Source: Candidatus Eremiobacterota bacterium (GTDB lineage: Bacteria > Vulcanimicrobiota > Vulcanimicrobiia > Vulcanimicrobiales > Vulcanimicrobiaceae). From it: DNA of 55,055 nucleotides. The stretch spans positions 1 through 55,055 of the forward strand of contig JAFAKB010000084.1 of NCBI GenBank assembly GCA_019235885.1, given 5' to 3'. Below are positions 18,608 to 25,446 of this stretch, piece by piece. Numbering within the stretch: the first letter of the stretch is position 1; each line of letters opens with the position of its first letter. Both the position numbers and the translations under genes were made by a program. The notes below the pieces were generated by a model. It ran no database searches and had not been told where the DNA came from. It saw only the letters and a program-made list of their open reading frames with translations.

Positions 18608-18718
18608 TTATTGCTTTTCATTCAGGACCGCGCGGCGCAGTGCTTCGGTTCCCGCGGTCGGGCACACGTTGAGCACGCGGCGGCAGTGCGCTAAGAGGTG
18701 ATCGCAAATCCGCTGACT
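18608..18718 (-). pseudogene. Remnant of a BTAD-regulator C-terminus
   Basis: The minus-strand translation reads CRRVLNVCPTAGTEALRRAVLNEKQ before its stop, in two short parts. This matches the end of the intact regulator at 19006-19752 (LRRGLNVRPTAETEALRRAILNGEQ) almost residue for residue. No start codon or DNA-binding domain precedes it in a usable frame. It is therefore best read as a decayed partial duplication. The rest of the stretch from 18362 to 18774 contains no other supportable gene. Confidence 0.7.
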
Positions 18719-18774
18719 TAGACTCAGAGCCGATGGATGGGTTCGGAACCTGCTGTGGTGATCTCGGTTCGGCG

Positions 18775-18960
18775 ATGTCCGAGCCACCAAAGTCATTTTT
18801 CCGCGTCGAAGAAAATGGCGTGCTGTACCTGACGGTCGGCTACGTGCCGACCGATCGCGGCCCCGGCTTTTTCGACCACGCGGTGCTGTTCTGCCCGTTT
18901 TGTGGCACAAAGCTGCAAGACCGTGCCGAAATTGCACGTCGAGCGGCGGGCGCGGATTGA
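18775..18960 (+). CDS. Small CPFC zinc-ribbon-like protein
   Basis: 61-aa protein starting MSEPPKSFFRVEENGVLYL. Its C-terminal half contains LFCPFCGTKLQ, a CxxC knuckle like those of small rubredoxin-like or zinc-ribbon proteins. Only one CxxC pair is present, so metal binding would need dimerisation or other ligands. An upstream in-frame ATG at 18733 gives a 75-aa alternative; neither start has a strong Shine-Dalgarno. Function unknown. It sits between the BTAD remnant and the intact BTAD gene. Confidence 0.6.
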   Translation: MSEPPKSFFRVEENGVLYLTVGYVPTDRGPGFFDHAVLFCPFCGTKLQDRAEIARRAAGAD

Positions 18961-19005
18961 GGCTCTAGGACATGCGCCGCCGCGCGGCTAACGCGCCAAC
19001 CTGCG

Positions 19006-19752
19006 TTACTGCTCTCCGTTCAGGATCGCGCGGCGTAGTGCTTCCGTTTCCGCGGTTGGGCGCACGTTGAGGCCGCGGCGCAGGTGGCGGCAGAGGGACT
19101 CGTACTCTGCTATCGCTGAGTGCCGCCGGCCCAGCTTTGCGAAGCAGTGCATCACGAGGCGGGCGGCGCTTTCGTGGCCGGGGTCTTCGGCGCGCAGGCG
19201 CAGGCCGTAGTCCAGTGAGCCGGCGTGGTCCTCGTTGGAGAGCGCGTGGCGGGCTAGGCGCTCGAGCATCGTCACGTAGGCGCTGGCGTAGCGCACGCGC
19301 AGCGGGACGATCCACTCGGAACGGTCGTTCGCGAAGAGCTCGCCGCCGTAGATGTCGATCGCCTCGCGCATCGCGGCCGGCGAGCCGTCGGCATAGCACG
19401 CTGTGAATCTCGTCACGTCGGAGGCGACCGTCAGCGCAGGGTTCCAGCCGTAGGCGCCTTCGACGCAGCGGATCGGGTCGACGTCGCCGAGCACCGCCCG
19501 CAGCGACGCGCGCGCGCCGCTGGCGGCGAGGTGCAGGCGGTTCCCGATCTCGTCGATGCTCAGCTCTGGCCAGAACGCTTCCGCCAGCGCCTCGCGCGAC
19601 GCGAACCCGTTCGGATAAGCGACAAGATATTGTAAAAGCTCGCGGCCGCGCGCACGCGCCGGCTTCGCGCTCCAATCGTCCTCGCCGAGCAGCGTGAACG
19701 TTCCGAAGCACCGGAAGCTCAAAACGACAGACGACTTTACGAGCGCCGTCAT
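19006..19752 (-). CDS. BTAD/SARP-like transcriptional regulator
   Basis: 248-aa regulator with an N-terminal winged-helix (CFGTFTLLG, RELLQYLVAYPNGFASREAL) and a bacterial transcriptional activator domain built of TPR-like helices (about residues 100-248, ending LNVRPTAETEALRRAIL). This layout is known from SARP/AfsR-type activators. The ATG at 19752 has GGAGG 9 nt upstream. An in-frame ATG at 19824 is rejected because it lies inside the promoter spacer identified here. The gene diverges from the sheath gene across 213 nt, which makes it the obvious candidate regulator of the injection-system operon; that is inference. Confidence 0.88.
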   Translation of the reverse strand: MTALVKSSVVLSFRCFGTFTLLGEDDWSAKPARARGRELLQYLVAYPNGFASREALAEAFWPELSIDEIGNRLHLAASGARASLRAVLGDVDPIRCVEGAYGWNPALTVASDVTRFTACYADGSPAAMREAIDIYGGELFANDRSEWIVPLRVRYASAYVTMLERLARHALSNEDHAGSLDYGLRLRAEDPGHESAARLVMHCFAKLGRRHSAIAEYESLCRHLRRGLNVRPTAETEALRRAILNGEQ

Positions 19753-19814
19753 AGCGCCAATCCTCCGCCCAAAACGATGGCGCAGCACCCCGTGTCGTGA
19801 GTACCGAGGCACGA

Positions 19815-19843
19815 ATTCTATCATCGGTATCGCTTCTCGTCAA
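19815..19843 (-). promoter_or_regulatory. Sigma70-type promoter of the BTAD regulator
   Basis: On the minus strand TTGACG (19843-19838) and TAGAAT (19820-19815) are separated by exactly 17 nt, each matching the consensus at five of six positions. The predicted transcript would start near 19808 and carry a roughly 55-nt leader before the ATG at 19752. In this GC-rich sequence such a match is striking. Confidence 0.7.
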
Positions 19844-19853
19844 GGCAACCGAT
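19823..19853. promoter_or_regulatory. Inverted repeat across the promoter, candidate operator
   Basis: ATCGGT (19823-19828) and ACCGAT (19848-19853) form a perfect 6-bp inverted repeat with a 19-nt spacer. The arms flank the -35 element of the BTAD promoter, one of them inside the -10/-35 spacer. Binding here would affect the regulator's own promoter. Short inverted repeats can arise by chance. Confidence 0.35.
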
Positions 19854-19887
19854 AGGACGCCGACAGCACGGCGAAAGCGCCGCGGCA

Positions 19888-19906
19888 GCCGCGCGCTAAG
19901 CGCGGC
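19888..19906. promoter_or_regulatory. GC-rich hairpin in the leader of the eCIS operon
   Basis: GCCGCGC-GCTAA-GCGCGGC is a perfect 7-bp stem with a 5-nt loop, 60 nt upstream of the sheath ATG. It lies between the divergent BTAD promoter and the sheath ribosome-binding site (AAGGA, 19954-19958). It could be a leader hairpin or a barrier between the divergent units. No T-tract follows. Confidence 0.35.
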
Positions 19907-19965
19907 GTGCACAATCGAGGACATCGCGGCGCGAGTCACGCGGCTCTCTCGATAAGGATGCCTCC

Positions 19966-21597
19966 ATGCCCGAATTGCTCCATCCCGGCGTTTACGTCCA
20001 GGAAGTCTCTTCCGGTCTGCAGCCGATCCAGGGCGTCAGCACGTCCACGGCCGCGTTCATCGGCATCACCGACAAAGGCCCGATACCGGGGACGAAAACG
20101 CCGACCGGCGTCGCCGCGCAGCCGGGCTTCGTCACGAGCATGAGCGACTATCTGCGGCGCTACGGCGGCTTCCGGACAGACAGCTTTCTGACGTACGCCG
20201 TTCAGTCGTTCTACCAGAACGGCGGGAAGCGGCTCTACATCGTGCGCGTCGCCAACGGCGCCACAGCGGCGGGCCTGGGTTCGCTCTTGAGCCCGGTCAG
20301 CCCGCCCGCCGACGCGTTCCCGATCAGCGCCGCGAGCGAAGGCGTCTGGGGGAACCAGATCTGGATTCAGTACTCCGCCAGCTCCGACGGCGTCGCCGGG
20401 AACTTCCGGCTCACCGTGATGTACGGCGCGACCGACGCGGAGGCGAAGCAGAACGTCGTCGAGTCGTACGACAACGTCACGAATGCCGACCCGAACCCCA
20501 ACGTCGCGCTGCCCTCGAACTACGTCGGTACGGCGGTCAACAGCCGCTCCGAGTACATCGCGTTTACCTCCCGCGTCACGACCCTGCCCGGGCCGCTCCC
20601 CTCCCCGCGCTTCCAGCTCGGCGGCGGCTCCGACGGCAATGCGCTCGGCGAGCTCGACTTCATCGGCGTGTCCGCCGCCGACAGCAGCGTCACCGGAACG
20701 GGGCTGTACGCGCTCGACAAGATCACCGACGTCAGCCTCATCGCGATCCCGGGCCGAGGCGACGTGACGACCGTCAACGCAGGGATCGACTACTGCAAGA
20801 ACCAGCGGCCGCTGAACGACTGCTTCTTCATCGGCGACGTCGGGATCATCACCGACGTGAAGGTCGCGCGCACGCCCAACGCGGCGACCGACGTCATCAC
20901 CGTCTCGAACGCGCGCGATTTCGCGGTTATCGGCGGGATCGACAAAGCCGCCGGCGACTACGGCGCGATCTACTGGCCATGGGTGTTCGCGACCGATCCG
21001 ATCGGCACGGGGAGCAATCCGAAGATCTTGCTGCCGCCCTCGGGGTTCTTGGCCGGGATCTACGCGCGCACCGACAACTCGCGCGGCGTCTTCAAGGCGC
21101 CGGCGGGGACTGAAGCCGGCGTCGCCGGCGCGCTCGGACCATTCGTGCAGGTCAGCGACACCGAGCAAGACATCCTCAACCCGGTCTCGCTCAACGTGAT
21201 CCGCACCGTGCCGACCAGCGGTTTGGTGGTGTGGGGTGCGCGCACGATCGGCAGCGACGCCGAGTGGCGCTACGTCCCGGTGCGCCGCATGGCGATCTTC
21301 CTGCGCACCAGCATCTACTACGGGATCCAATGGGCGGTCTTCGAGCCGAACGCCGAGCCGCTGTGGGCGAGCTTGCGGCTCAACATCCGCGCGTTCATGT
21401 TCACGCAGTTCCGCGCCGGCGCGTTCAAGGGGACCAAGCCGGACGACGCCTTCTTCGTCCTCTGCGACAGCAGCACGACGACGCAGACCGACATCGACAA
21501 CGGCGTCGTGAACATCCTGGTCGGGTTCGCGCCGCTCAAACCGGCCGAGTTCGTCGTGCTCAAGCTCAGCCAGATCGTCAACCAACCCGCTTCCTGA
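19966..21597 (+). CDS. Contractile tail sheath protein
   Basis: 543-aa sheath subunit. The N terminus LLHPGVYVQEVSSG is the canonical start of eCIS and phage sheath proteins. The conserved C-terminal domain (about residues 420-540) contains WGARTIGSDAEWRYVPVRR, YYGIQWAVFEPN, LWASLRLNIRAFM and GFAPLKPAEFVVLKL. Sheath subunits polymerise around the tube and contract to drive it outward. AAGGA lies 7 nt upstream of the ATG. Only one sheath gene is present, whereas AFP and PVC clusters have three. First gene of the operon. Confidence 0.95.
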   Translation: MPELLHPGVYVQEVSSGLQPIQGVSTSTAAFIGITDKGPIPGTKTPTGVAAQPGFVTSMSDYLRRYGGFRTDSFLTYAVQSFYQNGGKRLYIVRVANGATAAGLGSLLSPVSPPADAFPISAASEGVWGNQIWIQYSASSDGVAGNFRLTVMYGATDAEAKQNVVESYDNVTNADPNPNVALPSNYVGTAVNSRSEYIAFTSRVTTLPGPLPSPRFQLGGGSDGNALGELDFIGVSAADSSVTGTGLYALDKITDVSLIAIPGRGDVTTVNAGIDYCKNQRPLNDCFFIGDVGIITDVKVARTPNAATDVITVSNARDFAVIGGIDKAAGDYGAIYWPWVFATDPIGTGSNPKILLPPSGFLAGIYARTDNSRGVFKAPAGTEAGVAGALGPFVQVSDTEQDILNPVSLNVIRTVPTSGLVVWGARTIGSDAEWRYVPVRRMAIFLRTSIYYGIQWAVFEPNAEPLWASLRLNIRAFMFTQFRAGAFKGTKPDDAFFVLCDSSTTTQTDIDNGVVNILVGFAPLKPAEFVVLKLSQIVNQPAS

Positions 21598-21618
21598 CGC
21601 TTCGAGGTAGACCGCACC

Positions 21619-22131
21619 ATGGCTCGCATGAACGCGCAGAGCAACCGCTTCGACCCGTACCGCACCTTCCGGTTCAAGGTCAAATGGGACGGCCAGTACG
21701 TCGCCGGCGTCACCAAGATCGGCGCGCTGAAACGGACGACCGAGATGGTCGAGTTCCGCGAGGCCGGCGAGAACATCACCAGCCGCAAGCTGCCCGGGAA
21801 AACCTCGTACACCGGAATCACCTGCGAAGCGGGGCTGACCTACGACACGGCGTTCTTCGACTGGGCGAACCTGGTGAACGACTTCGCCACCCACAGCGTG
21901 ACCAGCCTCACCGACTTCCGCAAGAACATCACGATCGATCTCTTCAACGAAGCCGGTATCGCGGTGATGTCCTACAACCTGTACCGGTGCTGGGTCTCGG
22001 AGTTCCAAGCGCTGCCGGACCTCGACGCGGGCGCGAACGCGGTCGCGATCACCTCGATCAAGATCGAGTACGAGTGGTTCGAGCTCGATCCGAGCGTCAC
22101 CGAAGCTGTAGGTCCGGCGCACATCGGGTAA
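21619..22131 (+). CDS. Inner tube protein (T4 gp19-like)
   Basis: 170-aa tube protein with FDPYRTFRFKVKWDGQYVAG at the N terminus. GALKRTTEMVEFREAG, SRKLPGKTSYTGITCEAGL and the C-terminal IKIEYEWFELD are typical of gp19/Afp1 tube subunits. Hexameric rings of this protein form the inner tube that is expelled on contraction. A GAGG ribosome-binding site precedes the ATG, 21 nt after the sheath stop. It is the only gp19-like tube gene in the window; Afp1/Afp5-type duplicates are missing. Confidence 0.95.
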   Translation: MARMNAQSNRFDPYRTFRFKVKWDGQYVAGVTKIGALKRTTEMVEFREAGENITSRKLPGKTSYTGITCEAGLTYDTAFFDWANLVNDFATHSVTSLTDFRKNITIDLFNEAGIAVMSYNLYRCWVSEFQALPDLDAGANAVAITSIKIEYEWFELDPSVTEAVGPAHIG

Positions 22132-22133
22132 CC

Positions 22134-22946
22134 ATGCCGACGCTGGGTGCGGCCGCCGAGCTCACGCTGCCGGGCGGCCTCGTGACCGACGAGCTCTCCG
22201 TTCGCCGCGTTGCGCTCGCGCCGCTCGACGGGTTCGGGGAGGATTGGCTGGCGCGTCATGCCGGCTGCTGCAGTGCCGAAGCGACGACCGCGCTGCTCGG
22301 CCTGTGCCTCGCTCCGCCGGACGGGCTCGACGCAACCCAATTCGCGCGCGAGCTGCTCGCCGGCGACCGCGACTTCCTCATGCTGCACCTGCGCCGGCTC
22401 ACGCTGGGCGATCGCGTGCAGGCGGTGCTCCGCTGCCCGGCGTGCGCGCAGAAGATCGACGTGGAGTTCGACGCGCGCGACGTCGAGGTGGAGGCGCACC
22501 AGCAATCGGCGCGCACGTACGCGCTGACGGTCGACGGGCGCGCGGTGCGCTACCGGCTGCCGAACGGCGCCGACCAAGAAGCGGTCGGCCGGCTCGACGC
22601 CGAGCGCGGCGCGCAGGCGCTGTTCGAGCGCTGCATCGCCGCCGACGGCACCCTCCCGCTCGGCGAGGAGGCGCGCGCGACGATCATCGGCGCGATGGAG
22701 GCGAACGCGCCGAAGATCGACCTCGAGCTTGAGGTGAGCTGTCCCGAGTGCGCGCACGCGTTCGTCAGCCCGTTCGACGTGACGGCGTTCTTTCTCGCCG
22801 AGATGCGCGTGCGCGGCGAGCGGCTGCTGCGCGAAGTGCACGCGCTCGCGCTCCACTACCATTGGAGCGAAGCCGACATCTTGGCGCTGCGGCGCGACCG
22901 GCGCCACGCCTACCTCGCGCTGATCAACGAGACGGCGCGCGCGTGA
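22134..22946 (+). CDS. T4 gp26-like baseplate protein with double CxxC
   Basis: 270-aa protein directly after the tube gene (2-nt gap). DRDFLMLHLRRLTLGDRVQAVLRCP and the later HALALHYHWSEADILALRRDRRHAYLALI resemble the T4_baseplate (gp26) family found in phage and contractile systems. Two CxxC knuckles, Cys101/Cys104 (CPAC) and Cys203/Cys206 (CPEC), could form one zinc site, dividing the protein into two lobes. It probably acts in baseplate or hub assembly. Confidence 0.72.
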   Translation: MPTLGAAAELTLPGGLVTDELSVRRVALAPLDGFGEDWLARHAGCCSAEATTALLGLCLAPPDGLDATQFARELLAGDRDFLMLHLRRLTLGDRVQAVLRCPACAQKIDVEFDARDVEVEAHQQSARTYALTVDGRAVRYRLPNGADQEAVGRLDAERGAQALFERCIAADGTLPLGEEARATIIGAMEANAPKIDLELEVSCPECAHAFVSPFDVTAFFLAEMRVRGERLLREVHALALHYHWSEADILALRRDRRHAYLALINETARA

Positions 22947-23995
22947 ACTACCTGCAACGCGTTGCGGCGTCTGCAGCCCGCACGACGCCGGCGGCCGCGC
23001 CCCCTCCGTCACCACCGCAGCTGCCGGTTCCGCCGCCTGGCGAACCGCTCGCGACCGGCGCGCTCGCGTTCGAAGAGGTTGAAGACGTTCGCCGCGATGC
23101 GCGCCAGGGCAACGACGATGCCGGCGGGAGCGATGCGGCACGCGCGTCACGGGCGCAACACCGCGAGCTCGACCCCCAGACGCAGCATAGCGGCGCGGAA
23201 AGCTCGCCGCATACCTCGCACGCGGGAACTCCACCCGCGCCAGCGGCCGCGACCAGCGATCAGCGCGAGCCGCATGAGGAATCCTCAACAGCACCGGTTC
23301 CTCCGCGTCTTCCGCTCTTGCGCCGGTTCGGCGCAGCGCCGGTGGATCGAATCGTCGCGCCGCGTGGATTGCGCGCATCGCGTTCCGCTGCGACGCCGCC
23401 GGGCGCACCGAGCGCGCCACACGTCCCGCCGAGCACGCAGAGCTCGACCACGCCGGCCACGCAGCACACGACGCCGGTCGACGCGCAGTCGCAGGCGCGG
23501 CTCGACTCATCCGCAGCGCCGCCCGAAGCGGCGACTCCGGCCGCATTGCCGCGGGAAAGCGAAGTGTCGCCGCCGGCGCGTACGGACGTGTCGGCTGAAA
23601 CGGCGCCCCCGCTCGCGCACGACCTTCGTCCGGCGGAGGTCCCACAGCCCGTGCTGCCGGCGCCGGCGCCCGGAGCCGGCGCGTCTCCGGCGCATACGGC
23701 TCCAACCGCGTCGCATGCAGAAACCCTCACTCCGCCGTTTGCGCGCGACGCTTCGCCGATTGCCGTCGCGAGCGCGAGCGATCCGGTGCCGCGCGTGCCG
23801 GCGCCGATCCCGATTCCCGCCGTGCAGCAACGCGAGCCCGAGCGGCCGGCGCTCTCGATCGGCCGGGTCGAAGTTGTCGTCGAGAACGAACTCCCTGCGC
23901 CCGCACCCGCGCCGGTGTACGCGCAATCCGCTCCCGCTCGTTCCGCACGCGCCGCCGCGTCGCCGGTGCTCGAGCGCTTTCGGTTGCGCGCATGA
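22943..23995 (+). CDS. Pro/Ala-rich disordered eCIS protein
   Basis: 350-aa protein beginning VNYLQRVAASAA at a GTG that overlaps the previous stop (GTGA). Most of it is low-complexity Pro, Ala, Ser and Thr and is predicted to be disordered. Short ordered islands are LPLLRRFGAAPVDRIVAPRGL near residue 130 and LSIGRVEVVVENELP near residue 305; the latter IGRVEV element recurs in small proteins of eCIS loci. No tape-measure protein with long helices was found elsewhere, so this product is one candidate for a linker or length-control role. That is inference. Confidence 0.65.
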   Translation: MNYLQRVAASAARTTPAAAPPPSPPQLPVPPPGEPLATGALAFEEVEDVRRDARQGNDDAGGSDAARASRAQHRELDPQTQHSGAESSPHTSHAGTPPAPAAATSDQREPHEESSTAPVPPRLPLLRRFGAAPVDRIVAPRGLRASRSAATPPGAPSAPHVPPSTQSSTTPATQHTTPVDAQSQARLDSSAAPPEAATPAALPRESEVSPPARTDVSAETAPPLAHDLRPAEVPQPVLPAPAPGAGASPAHTAPTASHAETLTPPFARDASPIAVASASDPVPRVPAPIPIPAVQQREPERPALSIGRVEVVVENELPAPAPAPVYAQSAPARSARAAASPVLERFRLRA

Positions 23996-25446
23996 GCGTC
24001 TCCGGCGTGTTCGACGTGACGCTCGCGCTGCGGATGCTGCTCCACAGCCGGTTGGTGCGCGTCAACGCCTCCGCGATCGTCACGCTCTTGCCGCCGGGCG
24101 ACGACCTGCCCGAAGCGCCGGGCGTCAACTTGTACCTGTACCGCGTGAGCGAGAGCCCCGCGACGCGCAACCGCCCCTGGCCCGGCGACCGCAGCCACCC
24201 CGGCACGCCGCAGCCCGCGCTCGGCCTCGAGCTTTCGTATCTCGTCACGCCGCTCGGAAAAAAACCGGAAGACACGAAGTTCGACGACGGCGACGAAGCG
24301 CACCGCATGCTCGGCGCGGCGATGATGGCGCTCGCGCAATATCCCGTCCTCAACGACGTGCACGTTCCGCCGCTGAGCGGCCTCGCGAACTCGGGCTTCG
24401 ACGCCGACCGCGCGCTCTCGCCGGCGCTGCTCGACAGCTTCGAGCAAGTGAAGGTCACGCTGCTGCCGACGAACATCGAGGAGATCTCGAAGATCTGGGC
24501 CGCGATCAACAAGCCGTACCGGCTCTCGGTCGCGTACGAGGTGTCGCTGCTCGAGCTCACCCCCGACGTGCCGCCGCCGGTCGACGGCGGGATCGTCACG
24601 CTCACCGGCGTCGGCGTCGTCACGATGCAGCCGCCGTCGATCTCCGCGCTCGTCCCGAGCTCCGGCCCCGTCGCCGCAAATGACGGCACCGCGGCGAACG
24701 CGCTGACGATCGAAGGGCTCGGCCTCACCGCGCCCGGCACGACGACGACCGTGCGCATCGGCGGCCAGGTCGTCGACTTCGACGCGACGACCGCGACGCC
24801 GCAAAAGCTGATCGCGACGCTGCCGAGCCAGCTCGACGCGGGGCCGTTCGTCGACGTGCGCGTCTCGTCCGGCGGTCAGGTCAGCGGGGCAGCAACGTTC
24901 ATCGTGCATCCCTGGCTGGCGCGCATCGCGCCGGTTCGGGTTCCGCTCGACGCCGCCGCGCCGGCAACGCTGGAGCTGTTCGGCGAAGGCTTCACCACGA
25001 CGCCGCGCTTCGTGCGCTTCGCGCCGGCGAGCGGCGCGGCGACGACCGCGACGACGCTCGCGGGCGGGACCGACAAGCACGCCTCCGTGCAGCTTCCGCC
25101 GGCGCTGGTCAACGGGCTCTACGACGTCGGGCTCGTTCTGAACGACGGGCCGCACAGCGCGAGCAACGTGCGGCAGCTCGAGATCGCGCCGCTCGTGCAG
25201 CTTCCGGTCGTAGTTTCCACGACCGTCGTCGACGCCAAGACGGTCAGCGTCGCGACGCTGAACGGACAGCGCCTGAACGGCGCCGCGCTCACCCTCGTCC
25301 TCGACGGCATCAGCTACGAAGCAGGGCCGAACGCGAACCCGAACCAGCTCGTCTATACCTTCGGCCGCGTGCTCGCAGCCGGAACGCACACGGCCGCGCT
25401 GAGCGTCGACGGCCACACCTCGAACGCGGTGACGTTCGATGTCTGA
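23992..25446 (+). CDS. Pvc16-type cap protein (DUF4255) with Ig-like domains
   Basis: 484-aa protein. The N-terminal about 200 residues match the Pvc16_N/DUF4255 domain: GVFDVTLALRMLLHS, VNLYLYRVSESPATRNRPW, LGLELSYLVTPLG, MLGAAMMALAQYPVL and YRLSVAYEVSLLEL. In AFP and PVC this protein caps the distal tube end and stops polymerisation. The rest is composed of IPT/TIG-like beta sandwiches, starting at PPSISALVPSSGPVAAN, with further copies through the C terminus. The Ig-like extension is longer than in classical Afp16. ATGA overlap with the preceding gene. Confidence 0.9.
   Translation: MSVSGVFDVTLALRMLLHSRLVRVNASAIVTLLPPGDDLPEAPGVNLYLYRVSESPATRNRPWPGDRSHPGTPQPALGLELSYLVTPLGKKPEDTKFDDGDEAHRMLGAAMMALAQYPVLNDVHVPPLSGLANSGFDADRALSPALLDSFEQVKVTLLPTNIEEISKIWAAINKPYRLSVAYEVSLLELTPDVPPPVDGGIVTLTGVGVVTMQPPSISALVPSSGPVAANDGTAANALTIEGLGLTAPGTTTTVRIGGQVVDFDATTATPQKLIATLPSQLDAGPFVDVRVSSGGQVSGAATFIVHPWLARIAPVRVPLDAAAPATLELFGEGFTTTPRFVRFAPASGAATTATTLAGGTDKHASVQLPPALVNGLYDVGLVLNDGPHSASNVRQLEIAPLVQLPVVVSTTVVDAKTVSVATLNGQRLNGAALTLVLDGISYEAGPNANPNQLVYTFGRVLAAGTHTAALSVDGHTSNAVTFDV

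Noticed and set aside
18211-18621. Minus-strand open frame crossing the tRNA-Ser gene
   Set aside because: Its central part is the well-known spurious translation of an antisense tRNA-Ser (GGIRTHGTLITYS-like), so it is not a gene.
18390-18701. 103-codon plus-strand frame after the tRNA
   Set aside because: It lacks a ribosome-binding site and known domains. Its second half is antisense to the BTAD remnant, which explains its basic composition.
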